64,000 nt of DNA from Parafenestella ontariensis. Taxonomy: Eukaryota; Ascomycota; Dothideomycetes; Pleosporales; Cucurbitariaceae. The translations under genes were made by a program, and so were the position numbers. Positions 1 to 11,439 of the stretch are shown here, in pieces. The stretch spans positions 124,001-188,000 of the forward strand of contig JAKGDA010000015.1 in the NCBI GenBank assembly GCA_021596325.1. Reading direction: 5' to 3'. The notes beneath the pieces are model-generated. The model saw only the letters and a list, made by a program, of their open reading frames with translations. It had not been told where the DNA came from and made no database searches. How positions within the stretch are numbered: position 1 is the stretch's first letter; every line of letters begins with the position of its first letter.

Positions 1-344
1 TTTCCGCGCCAGGTATATGCCATGCTCGCGACTTCTGCATCTCCTGCTCCTTCGCTCGAAGATGCGGGTGCGGTATTCGGCACCTCAAACGGCTTATCAA
101 CTCCATGCACCTTCTTGATGTGTGTCGAGCTCAGGCCCTGGTAAGTCACCAAATCGTCGACCTGCAGGGGTGAGGTACCGGCGATGGGCGTGTATTTGAT
201 CTGTACGTTACGCGATTTCTTCCACATTGGGAGTGTCGAGTGCGTTACGTTCCATGAGCCCTGGAGCCATGATAGTTGGGGAGGAGGGAGCGAGGGCGAG
301 GGTTCCGTTGCTTTGAGAGAGGAGGGGGCGCGGAGCGTTACCAT
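1..344 (-). CDS. Calycin/lipocalin-like protein, N-terminal part (cut by window edge)
   Basis: An open frame runs on the minus strand from an ATG at 344 off the left edge, giving about 114 residues without a stop. After a Pro/Ser-rich start it reads WLQGSWNVTHSTLPMWKK, then RNVQIKYTPI and LDD-like VDDLVTYQGL. A short beta-type segment opened by a W-x-x-G-x-W motif is what fungal proteins annotated as calycin-like or lipocalin-like show, and those usually bind small hydrophobic ligands. The identification rests on my memory of that family, not on a search. No signal peptide is seen, so a cytosolic protein is likely. It is divergent from the PLC-like gene at 1359, with 1.0 kb between them. The C-terminal part lies outside the window. 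Confidence 0.6.
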   Translation of the reverse strand, partial: MVTLRAPSSLKATEPSPSLPPPQLSWLQGSWNVTHSTLPMWKKSRNVQIKYTPIAGTSPLQVDDLVTYQGLSSTHIKKVHGVDKPFEVPNTAPASSSEGAGDAEVASMAYTWRG

Positions 345-1358
345 ATTGGAGGCTTAGGCGCTTAGTCGGAGCTTGGTAGGTTGGGTAACGTGGGCTACTA
401 GTGATGCAGATTTGTGGAGCGGAGTTTGAACGTCTTAAGTCTGGTGAGAAGTAGGACGAGGGTTCATGAAGGTGGCTGGTTGGCGACGATCAATACTGCA
501 TATGAGATGGAAATTGACGTCAAAGTTAAGACAGGTACCGTGACTCATGAATGTGTGTTGGCATAACCATTTAGATAAGAGAGAAATCGCGATGATCTCC
601 TATGGGAGCTCTCTGCAGAGTAAACAAACCCATCAACCTCCGCACTCCTGACGGTAGGGCTGAAGATCGACGCTCGGGAATTTATGTAGCCGCACCAGTG
701 CTAACAAGCCACGCCGCCACTCCAAAAACAGCACTCGCGCCAGGGTCCATCAGACCTGACATCACCACGTCACTATTCCACCACGCTCCAACCTCGCATC
801 CGCCTCAACATGCTTTCTTGCGGCAAACAGCAGACGCTCTAGCAACAATTTCTGAATTCTGAATTCTGGATTCATGGCTATTTGCAGGGCATAACCACCC
901 ATGTTTCGGAGGCGTCTCGGCGCGTTCGGCTGGCGGGCTGACGACGCCTGAAACTCTTTCGCGGCTAGGAGGCTGTGCATTCGTTGTTGAAAGGTGATGG
1001 CGGCTCCACTCTCCACTCCCAGCAGTCGCACGCGTACGAGTCCCACCGCCCAGCTGTTTCTATGATTACCAGCCGGGCTTGGTTGCGCGGCTGAGACGAG
1101 CGATGTCTGCTGCTGATGCGTATATTAGTGGCATGCACCCCGGGCCCTGGTGTTCGGAATATTTCTGGTTCGCTCGTTGTAAGGTTTGAATATCAACGTG
1201 AAAGTTATTCGACGATCGTTTTACTCCTACCTAGGTTCCTTTGAAGAACTGTTTGTCCTTGTTGAGAAGACAACTTACGTTTGACAAACACAAGCAGCTC
1301 CCAGGCTGAAGTACGAAATAACTGAGAACCTTCCCCGTTTACGATACACACATCCACC
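345..1358. other. Divergent intergenic region
   Basis: About 1 kb between the calycin-like gene (leftward) and the PLC-like gene (rightward). Short ORFs at 602-862 and 762-1046 overlap in opposite directions and show no recognisable protein. I see no repeat or RNA gene. It presumably holds both promoters. Confidence 0.5.
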
Positions 1359-2441
1359 ATGTTTCTACGAAGTCTTCTTCAAGCTTCAGCTTTACTACCC
1401 TTTATCTACTCGACCGCCTCCGCACAGAATGCCTGCAACAACTCGCCATCATTATGCAGTCGAGCATACAACAACATCACACATCTCGGTGCCCACGATT
1501 CGCCCTTCCTTCGCAACAAAGATACATCATTTTCGACTTCGGGAAATCATTACTATAACACAACTGTACAGCTCGAGGCTGGTGTACGGTTACTTTCCGC
1601 GCAGGTACACAAAACTGAAGACAGTGGAGCGGATGCGTGGCATCTCTGTCACAGCAGCTGCAGCTTGCTAGACGCAGGGAGCTTGGAGAGCTGGTTATCA
1701 GAAATCAAGACATGGATGGACGCCAACACCAACGATGTCGTTACAATCCTGCTCGTTAATTCCGACAACGCCACTCCCGCAAACCTGGGTGCGCAATTCA
1801 CTGCAGCAGGCATCGACAAATACGCATACACCCCACCCTCGACCACCTCCCTCCCACAAACCTGGCCAACCTTAGACAGCCTGATTGGGAACAACACCCG
1901 CTTGATGACTTTCGTTGCGTCTCTTAGTCAGACGTCAAGTGATTATCCATACCTGATGGACGAGTTCACCTTCATCTTCGAAAACGACTTCGAAACCTCA
2001 AGCCCCAGTAACTATTCCTGCAACCCCGATCGCCCCACCAGCCTCGGCAGCGCGTCCGCAGCCCTGTCCTCGGGCCGCATGTTCCTTATGAACCACTTCC
2101 TCTACGAATCGTCCTCTTTTATCCAGTCGCCCAACGAGACATACGCGAACGTAACGAACGCACAAACAGGCGTCGGGAGCTTGGGAGCCTCGGTCAAGGA
2201 ATGCACTGGTGTGTATGGCAAGCCACCGAACTTTGTCCTTGTCGACTTTTTCAACGTGGGACCTGCGATGGCGAGCGTAGATATCGCGAACGGTGTTACT
2301 GGTGCAACAGGAAGGATGAGCGTCAGCACCGCAGCATTGACACAGGGCAGCAGCGATAGTTCGGGTGGAGCGGGCAAGAGGACCGGGAGTATGCTGGCCG
2401 TTGTTGTTGCGGTGGTGGTGGCTGTTGCTTTTGGACTTTAA
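1359..2441 (+). CDS. Secreted GPI-anchored PLC-like phosphodiesterase
   Basis: Single-exon gene of 360 aa starting at ATG 1359 in a good context (CCACCATG). Residues 1-22 form a signal peptide ending near ASAQ. The motif ITHLGAHDSPFLRN (about 41-54) places a histidine where the first catalytic His of PI-PLC X-type TIM-barrel phosphodiesterases sits, and LLSAQVHKTED (about 79-89) holds a second candidate His. Several N-x-S/T sites fit passage through the secretory pathway. The C terminus is Ser/Gly-rich followed by KRTGSMLAVVVAVVVAVAFGL, a hydrophobic tail typical of GPI attachment. Fungal relatives are annotated as PLC-like phosphodiesterases of mostly unknown substrate, and whether this protein hydrolyses phosphoinositides is not shown. 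Expected location is the outer plasma membrane or cell wall. It converges with the transcription factor at 3156. Confidence 0.85.
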   Translation: MFLRSLLQASALLPFIYSTASAQNACNNSPSLCSRAYNNITHLGAHDSPFLRNKDTSFSTSGNHYYNTTVQLEAGVRLLSAQVHKTEDSGADAWHLCHSSCSLLDAGSLESWLSEIKTWMDANTNDVVTILLVNSDNATPANLGAQFTAAGIDKYAYTPPSTTSLPQTWPTLDSLIGNNTRLMTFVASLSQTSSDYPYLMDEFTFIFENDFETSSPSNYSCNPDRPTSLGSASAALSSGRMFLMNHFLYESSSFIQSPNETYANVTNAQTGVGSLGASVKECTGVYGKPPNFVLVDFFNVGPAMASVDIANGVTGATGRMSVSTAALTQGSSDSSGGAGKRTGSMLAVVVAVVVAVAFGL

Positions 2442-3155
2442 GAATTTGCATTGTATTTAGGATTGGATTTGCATTGCATAGCCGTGGTGTTTGGGTACTG
2501 CATTCGACTACGAAGCCTGGCATGGCGTGTCGATTTTGGAAAAAGGGTTCTGGCATAGGAAAGCGGGTCTCGGTTTTGCAGATAGTACCATATCACGACA
2601 GATTGTTTGGAGGTGTATCTGAATAATCATACGTTACAATCCTGCCGAGGTTCCATTCCTCCGTCTTGTGAGCATTCGTAAAGATCGCGATGTATATACT
2701 AGACTATGCATACACGCATATGCACAACTATGTCATTATACATTCCTCCATTTACAGCGGGGCTAACAGGTGCAGCAGCAGTACAGCCCCCACCACATGC
2801 AGTGTCTTGCATCGTGCATACGATACGGCTATTCGGCACCGCGTCGTCGATCACCGCGATAGATGAGGTTATACAAATCCGATGAATGGCTGCAAGCATA
2901 CGTCGATCTTGCTGCGATTTTATGTAAAACTTTCGCAGCACGCACGCACGATGCACGCCATCATCGTCGCTGTATGTTTTCGCGCTACGCTGGATTTTAC
3001 GAACCCTGCATGCTGCTGTGTGGATGGCGTATGGCGGCTGCGGCGCGGCGCGGCGCACGCATGCTGGACAATGTGAACTTCTGACGTTGCGCGCCCGATT
3101 GCCGAGTAAGACTTTTTTTGTATTAATATTAATGTCTTGCTTTTACTATTACATA
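2442..3155. other. Convergent intergenic region
   Basis: 714 bp between two 3' ends. It contains a short GC-rich run of GCGGC/GGCGC units near 3031-3060 and an AT-rich patch (TATTAATATTAATG) near 3120-3133. Small overlapping ORFs on both strands (2699-3084) look like noise. No gene is supported. Confidence 0.5.
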
Positions 3156-4915
3156 CTAAACTAAACTAGGAACGATTGAACAAGAGCTGATTATAGAGCT
3201 AAGCTTGTCCCAATAATTGAGCTCACAATCAGCGAGATCATCTTGAGCCCAAACAGCCTGTACGATTATCTTGACATGATTGAGAGATCGTGAAGAAACC
3301 CTCTTCTCGGTCCTAGAGATGAGATCGAGAATGATGGCCCGGTGGTCATCCGTCTGAGCTTCGCAACCGAAGATGAAAACAGGGAACTGCCGCTCACACG
3401 AGCCCAACTGGGAAATAAGAGTGAAAGCCCTTTCGATCTGCTGCTGTGTTCTGGCTGACTGGCCGAGCAAGTTTCCAGTCGCCCGATGGAGATAAACGCT
3501 AATGGCCAGCTGATATAGTTCTGCCATCGTTGTGACGTCTGATGGCTCGTTGTCCTTGGTTAAGACAGGAAGGGTCCTGGTTCTCCAGTCAAGTACGCTC
3601 AAGAGACTTTTGTAATCTCCTAGTTCTTGACCAGACATGGTTTCGCCTGGCTTTGTCGACACCGCGTCACAAACGTCGGATAGCAGCTGCAGGGTAGCCA
3701 ATTTGGGGGGTGCGTTTCCGCAGAGTTGGATACGATCATCGGAAATGAAATGTGCGATATTGGGCAGCTCTAATGAAGCCTCTTTACTGGTGCGTGAATC
3801 AGTGCTTGACTTAGTGTTTGACTTATTCGACGACAATTTAGCGCCTTTCTCCCAGTGCCGTAGAGTGAAGCGGGCTAAAACATCGTGATAGTATACCCAT
3901 GTCCCCAGGGCGGTGTAATCAACATCATGGTGACAACTTCGGAAACCGGAAGAGTATAGAACGTCTTTGATACCGGCGAGGTACACCATCCATTGGCTCG
4001 AAGTGGAAGATGCCTGGTGGACCTAATGGAATACAGCTCAGCAGATGATGAGTTTTGGGGGAAAGCTAGGCACTTACCTCGAAAGAACACAAAAGCATTC
4101 CCGCAGCAGTATGCTGGAGCGTTTCCATAGTACCTAATTTGCCCTTTGACGCGGCCACCAAGGCGCCTAGACTCGAAACCTTGAGCGAGAGCGCTTGCCT
4201 TTGCATACCATAACGATGCAGAGAAGACAGGGCAAGTAGGGATTTGAGGACTGCCGCAGCAGAAGGCGTGTTGTTCGATAGAGCAATACGCATAAGAGTA
4301 TCGCACAGATCTGCATTGTCGTGGTCAAAGGTAGTTAAAGACCGGGAAGCGGCACAGCGGACTTGAAATTGCTGTTAGTCTCAAACTGTGACCAAGTATT
4401 GGGCGGAGAAACATACAGTATTGTAACAGATCCCCGTCCCCGGCCTTCACTATAGACGGATTCCATAGTACAGGTATGAATAGTGTTGGCTGGGGAATCG
4501 CTGTTACGACGCGTCAGTTGCCCATACGCGGTTTCAACCTAGGGGCAAAGAGGCGGGTAGCTCACCATAAGATGGCGAAGCTGTCATGTAGTAATGCATC
4601 TCAATGTCCCAAGGGGATATGTGGACAAGTTGTGCATCAGATTTGGGGCGGGCTTCGTGCCAATGAAGCGCTTGCTCTACCACAACAGCGCGCCTACTGT
4701 CGCCCGCGCGAGGCCAGGATAACCGGAGACCGTACCCCTTGCAGTGCCGCTTCGAACTAGAGCACCTTAGGCAAGTTGGAGTTGCGCGATCACAAAGGAG
4801 TCTACGGTCTGAGAATGAGGAAGTTGGTTAGACTTGTGGCATTTGATTCGATGACTGCGCCACTCGTACCTCTACATGTTCCGCAACTTCTCTTTGCAGT
4901 TTTCGCATTTGTCAT
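3156..4915 (-). CDS. Zn2Cys6 fungal transcription factor (Fungal_trans_2 type)
   Basis: Five-exon gene, complement(join(3156..4022,4078..4361,4417..4500,4566..4808,4870..4915)), 507 aa. Exon 1 and the start of exon 2 join across a phase-1 intron to give CGTCRDRRLLCD then CLRCSSSKRHCKGYG. This is a complete C-x2-C-x6-C..C-x2-C-x6-C zinc binuclear cluster at residues 11-37. The middle reads DLLQYF then RCAASRSLTTFDHD and LLALSSLHRYG, and the large last exon is helical, as in C-terminal regulatory domains of this class. The acceptor of exon 4 (AAG at 4362-4364) was chosen because it restores frame; the neighbouring CAG does not. Role: nuclear DNA-binding regulator, target unknown. It is divergent from the dehydrogenase at 5462, the usual arrangement for a local regulator and its target, but that link is inference. 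Confidence 0.85.
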
Positions 4916-5461
4916 ATTCGTCCCCTAATCTCCGTGAAACTTGCGAAAGTAGACAGCCTTGGCAAAGCACTAGAATCGTTTGCTGCTATGTATGTTAAAA
5001 CGTAGGAATGTGTGGGTTTCAGGTATGATTTTTAAGCAGATAATGGGCAACTACGCGCGAATCCGGACGGGTTAGCGTACCAAAGACTAACTAGCGTGTG
5101 TAATCCACCCAATAATCGGCCACCATGTTCCTGCGGACAGGGTTTCGGATCAGTATTTGGGCAACTATGTGCGCGCAGTCTACGTCGACCTGCAAAAAGT
5201 ATTTGAAAGCACCCCTTTGGCAAGTTTGCGCGGTTGGCTAGTAAAGTCGCTGCTTACCTACTTTGGCCTATTGCACACGTACGTAGTCTTCGAAAGAAAG
5301 AGTGCGGCAACTATGCGCGGCGCTAGTCTTGATTGATGCATTCCGAATTTGTCCATCGACTATGGACGTCATGTGACATTGGAACAACCTGAAGCATAAA
5401 GCCAGAGACTTCCGGTATCTGTATCTCAAACAAGTACTATCTAGCTCATAAGTCTTTCAAA
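4916..5461. promoter_or_regulatory. Shared divergent promoter of Zn2Cys6 factor and dehydrogenase
   Basis: 546 bp between the two start codons. It contains three copies in the same orientation of GGCAACTAYG followed by a CG-rich hexamer, at about 5046, 5160 and 5306. The third is preceded by GC so that it reads GCGGCAACTATGCGCGG, which includes CGG triplets of the kind bound by zinc-cluster factors. Small ORFs here look non-coding. Confidence 0.45.
5046..5321 (+). repeat. Three direct copies of GGCAACTAYG(YG)CGCG
   Basis: Copies begin near 5046 (GGCAACTACGCGCG), 5160 (GGCAACTATGTGCGCG) and 5306 (GGCAACTATGCGCGG), spaced 114 and 146 bp apart. They sit between two divergent genes. They may be regulatory elements or remnants of a decayed tandem repeat. 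Confidence 0.5.
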
Positions 5462-6507
5462 ATGTCTTCCTACGTTATCACCGGAGCCGCAAGAGGTATA
5501 GGGGTGAGTGCAACCAGATTGCCACTTTTTATAGTACCTGCAGACTAAATCTGTCAAATAGTGGGAGTTCCTGAACCAGCTCTCCAGTGACGCGAAGAAC
5601 ACCGTCATTGGGCTCGTTCGAAACAAGGCGGACACCGACAAGAAGGTGGCCGAACAGTTGAAGGGACGGTCCAACATCACCATCTTGGAGGCCGATCTGA
5701 CCAATTATGATGCTCTGAAGGTGAGCACCCAACCCTCTCTTGCTAGAAACAAACAGCTGATACCATTGTTTCCAGAAAGCTGCCGCGGACACTGCTGCCA
5801 TTACTGGTGGAAGTCTCGACTACCTCATCGCCAATGCGGCTTACCAGCCGTTGTTTGAGGCCTTTAGTGGCATCGGGGACTTGTGGGTCTAACCTCTGCA
5901 TTTCCATCATTGAATTGCATGGCTAACATGGCTAACTGATCAGGGCGAGTAAACCCGACGAGCTCACACAAGAATTCAGAAAGACAATGGACACCGACGT
6001 CCTTAGCAACATCTTCCTGTACAACTTTTTCATGCCGCAGATCCTTAAGGGAAAGGTTAAGAAAGTGATATTTATCACTAGTGGCCATGGAGATCTTGAC
6101 CTTATCAAAGACTTCGATATTGAAGTGAGCCCCATCTATTCTGCGACCAAGGCGGCGATGAACGTGATAAGCGCCAAGTTCAGCGCTCAGTACAAGAAGG
6201 ACGGGGTACTTTTTCTGAGCATATCCCCGGGCGTGGTTGATACGGGCCATTTCGCAGAAAGTATGATTACCCTCAGTGCACCTAATCAACCAACATTTTC
6301 GCTAACCTTAGCACAGTACCGCCAGAGCTTCTGCCCGCCATTCAGGGAACGATGCAGAAATTTCAGGCGTATGCACCAAATTGGAAGGGCCCAATTACCC
6401 CGCAAGAGTCCGTCTCGGCTATTTTGTCTACCGTGGAAAAGAAGAGTATCGAGAATGGTGATGGTGGTGATTTCATATCTCACTTGGGCACCAAGCAGTG
6501 GCTGTGA
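5462..6507 (+). CDS. Short-chain dehydrogenase/reductase (NAD(P)-dependent)
   Basis: Five exons, join(5462..5503,5562..5720,5776..5882,5944..6260,6317..6507), 271 aa. All four introns have GT..AG ends and restore one frame. Features of the classical SDR fold: the cofactor motif TGAARGIG at residues 7-14; EADLTN after beta-3; IANAA in place of NNAG near residue 87; a Ser in FITSGHGD near 149; and the catalytic Y168-S-A-T-K172. The following segment SISPGVVDTGHF matches the usual PG-x-V-x-T loop. Length is normal for the family. It resembles carbonyl-reductase-like fungal SDRs of unknown substrate. The gene is cytosolic by sequence and divergent from the Zn2Cys6 factor, so co-regulation is plausible. 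Confidence 0.9.
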
Positions 6508-7665
6508 GCTCGTGAATGCGCTCTGAGGATCCTCTCGCGACTATTATATAGCGAATGTCTTGCTCTTAAGCACCCCAACCTTGCAGCAACCTTAATAGAG
6601 ACATACTGCCACAATCCCTAAAAAGGGGAGTATATAAACGTGAGATCATCCCCTACACCCTGCGTTTAACAAAAGATCTACTACAACTAAGAGCACCCTC
6701 ATATCCCAACTAGGTGGGGTAACCAACATGCACTACCGGCCTTGCAAAGACAAGATCATTCTTGTGCTACGTTGGCAGGCGGGATGATCCCGCGCCTTTT
6801 CCCGCAGACCCTCACTCTCTCACATGACAGTGACTGTGACTGGGACGTCGCATGTCTCTAGTCCTCATGCTGTGTTTCACCTGTAAATGATCGACTCTGA
6901 AACAATACACTCTTCCTCTAATCCACAAAAGTGAAGCGGGGTCCACACTGTACAAATGCACATCGCTTCTTGTTGGAGTATTACGCGGGAAGATCAATGG
7001 TACGATGTGCGCGTTGTGTCTGATCCTGCGCGGTGCCGCAAAGCCGCCATGTCGTGCGATATGTCTAGCAGCGGAGAATATGCGATAGCAGCGGCAAGCG
7101 CGGCGAAAATGTTTTGGCTGCTAGATGGAAGTGGCGTGAAGAGGGAGTGAGAGATGCGGGGTGAGGTCACGATACATGCACGCTTGGGTTAGGGTGCAGC
7201 GTTAGCGGGACTAACTAGGTGTGGGGGTTGGCTGATGCAGGGATTCATGGGTAGGTTACACATGAATGTGAGCATGGTCAGTTGCGACATGTGAGATGGT
7301 TTATTCAGTGCGAATGTTGGAAAGTGTTATGGTGAGGGCGATGAAGATGACTTAATTGTGTTGTTATGATGTCAATTTAGATCCTCCATCAACTCATCGA
7401 TCGATATAATGCTATCGTACTGCAGTCCAGATAACAATGTGTAAATGCTCACTCCCAAACGCCGCCAATGCACAACTCCCTATAAATGCGTACTGAAGAA
7501 GGAGGATAACGCCATATGATGCTTTGTGCCCGAAGCGAAAGAGGTCACAAACGCCGTGCCATGCAGCAATGTCAAAAAACAAATACGCCTCAACACCTCC
7601 CAATGCAAATGCGGTAATGCTCCTACTCCTCGTTTATCTAACCTCCATCACTCATGCAGTTCTTC
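6508..7665. other. Convergent intergenic region
   Basis: 1.16 kb without a supported gene. A TATA-like string (AGTATATAAACG) lies near 6629-6641 with no matching ORF downstream. Short ORFs on both strands have no recognisable content. Confidence 0.4.
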
Positions 7666-8349
7666 TTACAATCTTGACTTCTCTGCCAGGTCAAACCTCA
7701 CTCTTGACCTCGATCGTGTCGATGACCTCCGGCGATCCGCGCCATCCTTGGCCTTTCTCGACTTCGCGCGCCTGAGTGCAGGACCCTCCTCCTCTTCCGA
7801 CTCGTCCACAGTGAAGAGCTCCGGGCTTGGCTCTCGCCATGAGTGACGATGTCCAGACAGTGTCCTTGACATTCGGCGACGGTTCTGCGCCTTGCGCGCT
7901 ACGAGTTCTTGTGCTCGACCCCGAGTCGGCTCCGTGATCGTAATCCTCGGTGGGGTGATCTGTGTGACAATCGACGGTGTGTCGTTCAAGCGATCGTCAT
8001 CAAGGCTCATGAATGACTCTTCTTCTTCCTCTTCCTCTTGAATGGTGTGAGCGTGATACTGGCTGTAAAGCTGAGTCTGGTCTTGTTTGATATATCGAGC
8101 CCACTTGTCCGCGACGTTCGACTTGAACTTGGACGCCTTGGTAGTGCGTGGTCCATCTGGAACGATGATGCCGGCACTCAACGATAGCTCCCATGGGTCA
8201 TCTTCTTCGTTGACTGGAGTGATGAAGTGCGCGAATGGGTCTTCATCAATGTCTGGGAGATCGCTCGCGGAAGACTGTTCCTCCTCGATAGTCTCTACCC
8301 AGGGCGGGAAGGAATAAGACCTGTGAGGGGTTCGTAGGTAGGATGGCAT
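7666..8349 (-). CDS. Unknown acidic protein with Arg/Ser-rich C terminus
   Basis: 227 aa from ATG 8349. The frame stays open upstream to 8589, but that extension is basic and unlike the rest, so I chose the inner ATG, which opens MPSYLRTPHRSYSFPPWVET. The N-terminal half is acidic (EEEQSSASDLPDIDEDPF; NEEDDPWELSLSAG) and holds a run of seven glutamates (QEEEEEEESF). The C-terminal third is strongly basic with RS-type repeats (RRRSSTRSRSRVRFD). No domain is recognised. The composition suggests an intrinsically disordered, possibly nuclear protein. The acid/base bipartite layout and the W-containing motif DPWELSLSAGI suggest a real conserved protein rather than a chance frame. Function unknown. 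Confidence 0.6.
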   Translation of the reverse strand: MPSYLRTPHRSYSFPPWVETIEEEQSSASDLPDIDEDPFAHFITPVNEEDDPWELSLSAGIIVPDGPRTTKASKFKSNVADKWARYIKQDQTQLYSQYHAHTIQEEEEEEESFMSLDDDRLNDTPSIVTQITPPRITITEPTRGRAQELVARKAQNRRRMSRTLSGHRHSWREPSPELFTVDESEEEEGPALRRAKSRKAKDGADRRRSSTRSRSRVRFDLAEKSRL

Positions 8350-11300
8350 TGCTAAGACGATATCCTTGAAAGTTCGAAAAGGAGAGGATCGGCGGATTGG
8401 TAGTGACCGTTTGGTACTTGGCTCAACTTTAACGACGGTGAGGTGCGCCTGGGTATTTTTCTTCCTTTCCGGCTTCCGGCCGGTCGATCCCAGGAAGAGC
8501 AGTGTGCGGACACTGGTCGGCGATAGTATACAGTAAACGTCGAAGCGACCAGATCTTTTTGTAGCTTCGCCAGTTATAAAGTTGCGCACCCGCGAGCTTT
8601 ATATGCGTGACTAGAGCGTACGGCCTCTGGTCGAGTCACAGGAAGGCGCAGTGAGGACCGATGAGACAAGGGTCGTGTTGCCTAGAAGATGTTTGCCTAG
8701 TAGAGGACGAGGCAAGCCAATACAAGGTATCCCGAGAATAGGAAAAGCGTAGAATCCCAATTTCCTCCTTGAGGTCACCGAATTTCAAAAGCATAATTGG
8801 AAGGACTCGTGCAGTACTTATGTTCAGTGAGAGGATGTCCTCTATGTGAGTGCCCTGCATGCGCAGCACATATGCCTACGGCTGCATTAGTGTGGGTGTG
8901 GGTGGAAAGCTTAGTTCAGCGTGGACAAAAAGAGTAGGAATTTCAAGGCGCAGAGGAATGAATGACAGGCAGAGTGATGGCTGACCATCCAGATGACAGC
9001 CTCCTACACCATCTCGGGGCAAGGTCATCTGCGGCTGCAAGTCCCATGCACGACCTGACCACCCGATGTTGCAGCAAGGAGGACAGGACGGCCGTTAATG
9101 CAGGACATGTCGATCGATGCAGTCCCCACACGACCGTCAAGTTAGCTAGAGAACAACAGCGCGATTGTCCACATTGCAGCCCAAAGTTGCAGAAGGTAAG
9201 GTGTGAAGGATGCGCAGTGGAGACAAAAGGCCGAAGCATGCCATTGAGCTACTAGCGCTAGTGGCGGGGCAGGTCACACCGATTTGGAGGCATCACGACT
9301 GACCATCTTCCATATTTCCACCCAGCCTCATTCTCTCTCCCACTTCTAAGCTTAGCCAGTTCAGTCAAGTTATACACGCCATTTGCCCACATACTTCTCG
9401 CTTGTGCTCGTGGAGGGGTGCTGACCGATGGTGAGTTACCCTGAGCTTGCTACATTCAGCCCTGGGCGTCCCACCATTGACGAGGCTGCTTGCGTGAACC
9501 TTCGTTTGGCCCTTGCTGACCACACCCTCCAGTGACCGTTCCCTAGGGACTTTATTTTCGAATAGTCATCGATAGATGCTGGACCCCGAATGTTCCAGAT
9601 GATGCGGCTCCTATACACCATCACATGAATCAACTTACAACATCATTACCCCCAGAGTCCTTATTTGACTGCTGAAAAAGTAGTTAGCCATGCCACATTG
9701 TCATATGATCTAGTGTTCTAGTGTCGCCACTTTTCCAGCTGGGCTCCGCTACCTACCCAGCCAGCCAGCAATCAGGAATATCGCTAGGAAATACCTGTTT
9801 CTGACCACTAAGGCTTCGAGATAGGCATCTCCCTACCACCAGGTCAAATCAACTAACTCACTTGATCCGCGTGCAGCGCGAAACAAATTTTGGAGGCTGG
9901 GAGTAGGTGATCTTATCGGTGTGCAATACCGAGCCTTAACTGACACCACCACGAGCAGCCATGTCCAGCTTACCAACCTGTTTCGATGTCCCTCGCCCTT
10001 GAGGTACATTCTTCCTGACCGCGCCTCTTTGAGTTCGCGGCTCTCAATGTCTGACTCAGAACTTTATCGCATCCAAGGCCGTGTCACCTGGACCACCATA
10101 TATCCTCACTATCCGGCGTACGCCGAGAACATTCGCAATCAACTCGTATTTCACCTCAGAATTGAGACTGGAGGCTTCGAAAGCTGGAATTTCAGACCTT
10201 GGCTGCCTGCCTTCGAACGCTTATGGCTTGTAATACTGCTGGCCTTTCATCTGATTTTATTGAATCTGGGCTCAGTTTCTGGAGAAGAGCAGCAACGACG
10301 TCTGACTGCAATAATTGTCAAGTGGTGTGGCATTTAAAAACGAGCGAAGTACTTTCCAAATACTCAGCTTACTGTGCAGGCCCAGTGTCCGCTTATGACT
10401 ATGGTTAGAGACTGTTGAAAGCTAAACATAGCAGCCTCCCGAGCGTGCCGGTGTCAAAATGCCAGCCTCTCTGGGAATACTTTGTATGTATCACAAGACT
10501 ATTTCTCGAGTGCCCCGAAGAAGCTGTTACATTCGTCGACTGTAGCAAGAATTGCATGACCAGCACTAACGACTACGATCAATCCTCCTATCTCTTCCGG
10601 TGAATTTACCTCTCCTAGCATTTACTCCTCATTGCACTTAGTCAACGCAACCTTCCTGCCCAACCTCCTAGACGGAAACACCCACTTCTACCTTGGAATC
10701 CTACCAGCTTCCCAACCTTCGGACCGATATCCTCGGTCTCTTGCCCATACTAGTTTTCTTCACACCGCCATACACCGCTCTTTCAACCTACCACCAATCC
10801 CCCGCCCTCCGCGACTACGCTCCATTAGCTTACAAGTCTGTAACAAGGATGCACCCTACTATGTATCATCTCGGCTACTACTGTATCATGTGAGTGTGAT
10901 TGTCATACCAGTGGAGCTTTTTTCGACTCAGTTACCTACTCGGACTAACTTCGGCCCCGTATGGAGTGATTGTCTTCAACTCAACTTGTTTGTTCGGGCT
11001 ATTCTTTCTTTCACAAGCTCGTTCAAGACCTTGGCCTTGAAGATCTCACTGGTTTGTGTTCTCCTAGGTCTTGAGGCTTTCACCGCTATCCTACCATACT
11101 GCATGTCTCTTGTCGGGCATCCTCCCCACATTTTCGGATATATCGCGATCCGCCCGCCGAAAAACATCCACAGTTCCATCGATGTCGATCGCCCCTCTTC
11201 ACCTTTCGTATTCCAATGACACCCTATTTGCACCTGGAACTGATGAGGCTTTCACCGACTACGTCACTTTGCATCTCACCAGGGGATAGGGTTTGAGATT

Positions 11301-11439
11301 GTGAGAAAGAGAGTAAGAGCAGTGGGGAGGACGGAAGTGCGCAGAGGCTCATGAGGGCGCGTATATGGAATTTTTGGATAGGAACACATGGTGGTGATGA
11401 ATGTGAACAATGCTTGAGCATACATCAGCCACAAAATGC
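8350..11439. other. 3.1-kb region with no certain gene
   Basis: Between the starts/ends of two minus-strand genes. ORFs at 9921-10408 and 10632-11219 show patches that could be coding (see separate entry), but none gives a complete gene. The rest has no repeat, RNA gene or transposon feature that I can see. Confidence 0.4.
10048..10408 (+). pseudogene. Possible degraded or unresolved gene with Cys-pair C terminus
   Basis: Two overlapping frames look partly coding. One runs from ATG 10048 (MSDSELYRIQGRVTWTTIYP) to a stop at 10337. The other, in a different frame, ends at 10408 and reads LEFQTLAACLRTLMACNTAG, then TSDCNNCQVVWHLKTSEVL. The C-x2-C followed by an aromatic/hydrophobic strand resembles the C-terminal zinc-like pair of some fungal F-box proteins. 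The two frames would need an intron or a frameshift to join, and I found no clean splice solution. Noise remains possible. Confidence 0.22.
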
